Shown one piece after another: positions 5,998 through 6,634 of a stretch of DNA of 6,634 nt. Below the pieces are notes generated by a model that did not search any database, was not told the origin of the DNA, and was given only the letters and a program-made list of their open reading frames with translations. Position 1 is the stretch's first letter. The number at the start of each line of letters is the position of its first letter. This DNA comes from Gemmatimonadota bacterium (GTDB lineage: Bacteria > Latescibacterota > UBA2968 > UBA8231), in NCBI GenBank assembly GCA_026706505.1, contig JAPOYQ010000118.1, positions 1 to 6,634 on the forward strand. Direction: 5' to 3'. The position numbers and the translations under genes were made by a program.

Positions 5998-6599
5998 AGG
6001 ACCCCAAACTCCAGGGCTGTGCTCAACCGACGTGAAGGGAGTTCCTCAAGCGTTCGCATCAGAGCATCGACCGTTACCTTGCGTTCCCGGAGACCTTCGT
6101 GCAACGCCTCAAGAGCGGCTTCTCGTCCGATCAGGCGTTCGAATCGGAAACAATCGACGATCGTGCGTGCTGGCGAAGTGATGCGCGCCGGAACCCCATT
6201 GAACACGGCTTCGCGCACTCCGTACGTCCAGGCTGCGCCGCTGAAGCGGACTAGGCGAGTTCGAATCTGCGGTAGCCGGGGAGGTCTTGCCTTGTGGTGA
6301 ATGGCAATCCAGACCCGGGGCGAAAGCTGGGTACCGATCTCGTAAAAATTGAGTGCCGTAATGAGACAAACAACTGCATTGGGCACCCGGGCGCATACAG
6401 CGGCCACGGTAGCGTGCTCAGTCAGCTCGGTGCTGACGAGCCGGTACAGACCGCGTTGGACCCGCTCAACCACGCCGGCCTGGACCAACCGAACGAGCTG
6501 GTCGTAGGTAATTCCCAGTTTTTCAACCTCGCTCGGGCGAAAGAAGGCCCCGAGCCCGGCACTGTGAAGGATATCTTGGTCGAGTTGAATGGTCGTCAT
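5994..6599 (-). CDS. abiEi: AbiEi family antitoxin / transcriptional regulator of a type IV toxin-antitoxin pair
   Basis: A 201-residue protein in two parts. Residues about 10-57 form a winged helix-turn-helix (RPSEVEKLGITYDQLVRLVQ followed by the wing VQRGLYRL). The AbiEi C-terminal domain follows, with AVVCLITALNFYEIGTQ (75-91), VWIAIHHKARPPRL (96-109), ITSPARTIVDCFRFE (140-154) and a final helix EALHEGLRERKV (164-175). Length and order match AbiEi_4-type antitoxins, which neutralise AbiEii indirectly and repress their own promoter. The ATG at 6597-6599 is the first possible start: reading upstream in frame gives no start codon before a TAA at 6624-6626. The purine run AAGGA touches the ATG with no spacer, an unusually close ribosome site. 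It is the first gene of the pair. Confidence 0.9.
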   Translation of the reverse strand: MTTIQLDQDILHSAGLGAFFRPSEVEKLGITYDQLVRLVQAGVVERVQRGLYRLVSTELTEHATVAAVCARVPNAVVCLITALNFYEIGTQLSPRVWIAIHHKARPPRLPQIRTRLVRFSGAAWTYGVREAVFNGVPARITSPARTIVDCFRFERLIGREAALEALHEGLRERKVTVDALMRTLEELPSRRLSTALEFGVL

Positions 6600-6613
6600 T
6601 CCTTGAAAATGTC

Positions 6614-6634
6614 GGCATCCTGATTATAAATGCC
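6614..6634 (-). promoter_or_regulatory. abiEi promoter -10 box inside a small inverted repeat, candidate AbiEi operator
   Basis: On the - strand a perfect TATAAT lies at 6623-6628, leaving 23 bp to the abiEi ATG and predicting a leader of about 16 nt. It is flanked by GGCAT (6630-6634) and ATGCC (6614-6618), a 5-bp inverted repeat with an 11-bp gap that may continue past the window edge. AbiEi proteins are known to bind inverted repeats in their own promoter, so an operator here is plausible. The -35 region is outside the window. Confidence 0.4.

Overview
The window looks like chromosomal DNA from a GC-rich, probably uncultivated environmental bacterium. The coding parts appear near 60% GC by eye. 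The mix of two phytanoyl-CoA-dioxygenase-like proteins, a Gfo/Idh/MocA oxidoreductase, a small carboxymuconolactone-decarboxylase-like protein and a large exported serine hydrolase recalls marine or sponge-associated lineages. Taxonomy cannot be fixed from this sequence.

Left part (1-3621, + strand): four genes lie head to tail. They are the 3' end of a PhyH-type Fe(II)/2-oxoglutarate dioxygenase (1-570, cut by the window edge), a PcaC-like CMD protein (642-1010), an exported beta-lactamase-fold serine hydrolase of COG1680 type (1064-2563), and a Gfo/Idh/MocA NAD(P)-dependent oxidoreductase (2626-3621). Gaps are 53-71 bp. This looks like an accessory catabolic or tailoring cluster, but no substrate can be named.

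Middle (3631-4722, - strand): a second, only distantly similar PhyH-family protein (363 aa) converges on the oxidoreductase gene with 9 bp between the stop codons. A short hairpin fills that gap. Its upstream region (4723-4860) is markedly AT-rich for this window and holds a 7-bp inverted repeat next to a -10-like hexamer.

Right part (4861-6634, - strand): a defence remnant. An AbiE-type (type IV) toxin-antitoxin pair, abiEi (antitoxin/repressor, 5994-6599) and abiEii (nucleotidyltransferase toxin, 5047-5997), has a 4-bp ATGA overlap. Directly after abiEii, and overlapping its stop codon, is a 64-codon relic of a type I restriction specificity subunit (hsdS). It carries the characteristic YKDSGVEWLG and EIPAHWEVK signature, split by a one-base frameshift and then ended by a stop. 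The layout suggests a decayed type I restriction-modification locus with an AbiE module embedded in it. If so, hsdM would be expected just beyond the right edge. A consensus TATAAT lies 23 bp before abiEi, inside a small inverted repeat that could be an autoregulatory operator.

No CRISPR array, tRNA, rRNA or insertion sequence was seen. The most notable item is the abiEi-abiEii-hsdS' arrangement. The rest is ordinary accessory metabolism, and I see no strong case for a wholly new system.
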